35,347 nt of DNA from Streptomyces purpureus. GTDB taxonomy: Bacteria > Actinomycetota > Actinomycetes > Streptomycetales > Streptomycetaceae. Location: NCBI RefSeq assembly GCF_014648195.1, contig NZ_BMQQ01000016.1:1-35347 (forward strand), read 5' to 3'. The position numbers were made by a program, and so were the translations under genes. A model generated the notes under the pieces. That model worked only from the letters and a program-made list of their open reading frames with translations, did not search any database and had not been told where the DNA came from. Below are positions 34,063 to 35,347 of the stretch, piece after piece; within the stretch, counting starts at the first letter, position 1; each line of letters starts with the position of its first letter.

Positions 34063-35308
34063 CCGCTGGCACAAGACCCGCCCGGCCAAGGGCGAGGCAG
34101 AGTGCGGCGAGCACAAGGGCCTCGTCGCATCCAAGGCCCACGGCAGCGGCAAGCGGTGGCAGGCCCGCTACGACGACCCCAACGGGTGTGAGATCACGTC
34201 GCTCCACAAGACGAAGACCGAAGCCGAGAACGAGATCGTCAAGCAGGAGTCGGCCAAGCAGACCGGCTCCTGGCTCGACCCCAAGGCCGGCACCATCACC
34301 GTCGAGAAGTACGCCCTGGAGACCTGGCTGCCCGCGCAGAACATCATCGGACGCAGCGTCAAGGAGTACAAAGGCGCCCTCGACCGCTACCTCATCCCCG
34401 AATGGGGTAACCGGCAGATCCGCTCCATCCGGCCGTCCGAGGCCGGTGCGTGGCAGCAACTGCTCACGAGTAAGTACGAACTCTCCCGCAGCTACCCCAA
34501 CCGTGTTGCCCGGTACGTGCGAGGCGTGTTCCGCCTGGCCGTCATCGACCGGGTCATTGCCGTGAGCCCGTTTGACGGGATCAAGGCGCCCATGTTGGTT
34601 CAGTCGGACGTGTACCCGCCGGACATCGCCGAAGTCCAGCTCCTCGTCGAGCACGCCTACAAGCCCCTGTGGGCGGCCATGTTCGAGGTCGACGCCCAGA
34701 CTGGGCTCCGCTCGGGCGAGCTGCGTGGTATGCGCCTGGAGAAGGTTGACTTCCTCCGCAGGCTCTACCACGTGGACGAACAGGTGGTGTACGAGGCTGG
34801 GAAGGGCCTGTACCTCGACAAGCTGAAGACCGGCGCGGGCAAGCGGGTATTGCCACTCAGCCAGCGCACGGTGGACCTCCTCGCCGCGTACGTAGCGGCC
34901 CACCCGCCCGCGACTGAGGGAGAGTGGGCTGGGCTGATCTTTCGAATGCCGAACCGCCTGCCGGTCGGGGAGTCCACGATCGACTGGGCTCTGAAGCAGA
35001 CCTGCCGCTACGCCAAGTCGCCGCCCCGGCACATGCACGACTTCCGCCACCACTACGCCTCGGTACTCATTGCCGGCGGGGAGAACCCGAAGGTGGTGCA
35101 GAAGCGGCTCGGGCACAAGGACGTCATGACCACGCTGCGGGTGTACGCGCACCTCTTCGCGGAGGCGGAGGAGCAGACGCGGGAGGTTCTGGATGCGGCC
35201 TGGGCTAAGCCGGGTGAGACTGGTGCCGAGAAGGAATCTCCGCAGCAGGGCGGAAGGATTCCGGAATCTCGGAGGTCGAAAGGTGCTCTCAAGCAGGTCA
35301 GCGGGTAG
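34046..35308 (+). CDS. int: Tyrosine-type site-specific integrase
   Basis: 420 residues from ATG 34046. N-terminal arm/DNA-binding part (residues 1-75, with RWQARYDDPNGCEITSLHKTKTEAENEI like AP2-type domains), core-binding SAM-like domain (82-180) and catalytic domain (190-375). Catalytic residues: R222 (TGLRSGELRG), K259 or K261 (LDKLKTGAGK), H331-x2-R334 (HDFRHHYAS), H357 (RLGHKD) and the nucleophile Y367 (TLRVYAHLF). It catalyses insertion into and excision from the host chromosome, with the excisionase-like protein directing the reverse reaction. The long charged tail after 385 is not part of the fold. The attachment site is normally close to such a gene, beyond the right edge or within its end. 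Confidence 0.95.
   Translation: MGYVADRWHKTRPAKGEAECGEHKGLVASKAHGSGKRWQARYDDPNGCEITSLHKTKTEAENEIVKQESAKQTGSWLDPKAGTITVEKYALETWLPAQNIIGRSVKEYKGALDRYLIPEWGNRQIRSIRPSEAGAWQQLLTSKYELSRSYPNRVARYVRGVFRLAVIDRVIAVSPFDGIKAPMLVQSDVYPPDIAEVQLLVEHAYKPLWAAMFEVDAQTGLRSGELRGMRLEKVDFLRRLYHVDEQVVYEAGKGLYLDKLKTGAGKRVLPLSQRTVDLLAAYVAAHPPATEGEWAGLIFRMPNRLPVGESTIDWALKQTCRYAKSPPRHMHDFRHHYASVLIAGGENPKVVQKRLGHKDVMTTLRVYAHLFAEAEEQTREVLDAAWAKPGETGAEKESPQQGGRIPESRRSKGALKQVSG
35257..35268. other. GATTCCGGAATC palindrome near the integrase end
   Basis: Perfect 12-bp palindrome inside the last codons of the integrase gene. GGAATCTC is also repeated at 35233-35240 and 35263-35270. It might be part of an attachment region or a coincidence of codon use. 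No terminator was found in the 39 bases after the integrase stop. Confidence 0.25.
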
Positions 35309-35347
35309 TCCGGAGCAACACCACTGGATGTTCCAGGCGGAGAGCGC

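Noticed and set aside
1..35347. Insertion sequences or transposase genes
   Set aside because: No DDE or serine transposase motifs or terminal inverted repeats with target duplications were seen.

Overview
This high-GC window looks like most of a temperate siphovirus genome (a prophage or integrative phage) from Streptomyces or a close actinomycete relative. Four things point there: the strong G/C bias, frequent GTG starts with GGAGG-type ribosome sites, two WhiB-family regulators, and SpdB-like membrane proteins of the kind found on Streptomyces conjugative elements. Almost everything runs leftward on the minus strand. Only a small regulator (21303-21590) and the repressor-integrase arm at the right end (33325-35308) are on the plus strand.

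Reading in the direction of transcription (right to left): 33.1-32.3 kb holds a Cro-like XRE regulator, transcribed from an apparently leaderless promoter with CAACG operator repeats, and an overlapping excisionase-like gene. From 32.6 to 21.65 kb is a long early operon whose genes overlap by 1-4 bases at most junctions. It contains small zinc-ribbon and one-helix proteins, a RecE-like exonuclease with a partner protein (likely annealing protein), a helix-turn-helix protein with an HNH-like domain, two adjacent WhiB proteins (one carrying the same HNH-like domain), a lambda-O-like initiator gene with in-gene iterons (candidate origin), a possible helicase loader, and many small proteins of unknown role.

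From 21.3 to 17.9 kb is an accessory block. A sigma-region-4-like regulator diverges from an operon of membrane proteins that resemble the Spd spread proteins of Streptomyces conjugative elements, followed by a Cys-rich miniprotein and a separate lipoprotein. The two divergent promoters physically overlap around one palindromic operator. No TraB/FtsK-type translocase is visible. This block is the most unusual part of the window.

From 17.8 kb to the left edge is the late region: two HNH nucleases flanking an AT-rich dyad-rich segment (candidate cos), small and large terminase, HK97-type portal, protease and capsid, head-tail connectors, two paralogous tail-tube-like proteins, tail chaperones with a GGGAAAA -1 frameshift site, a four-finger HNH nuclease inserted before the tape measure gene, the tape measure (its first codons are out of frame by one base), a large tip/fibre protein, two small proteins, and an amidase endolysin cut off by the window edge. 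The tape-measure frameshift means the element may be defective, unless it is a sequence error or is recoded. No tRNA genes, CRISPR arrays or insertion sequences were seen. The phage attachment site was not identified; it may lie just beyond the integrase at the right edge.
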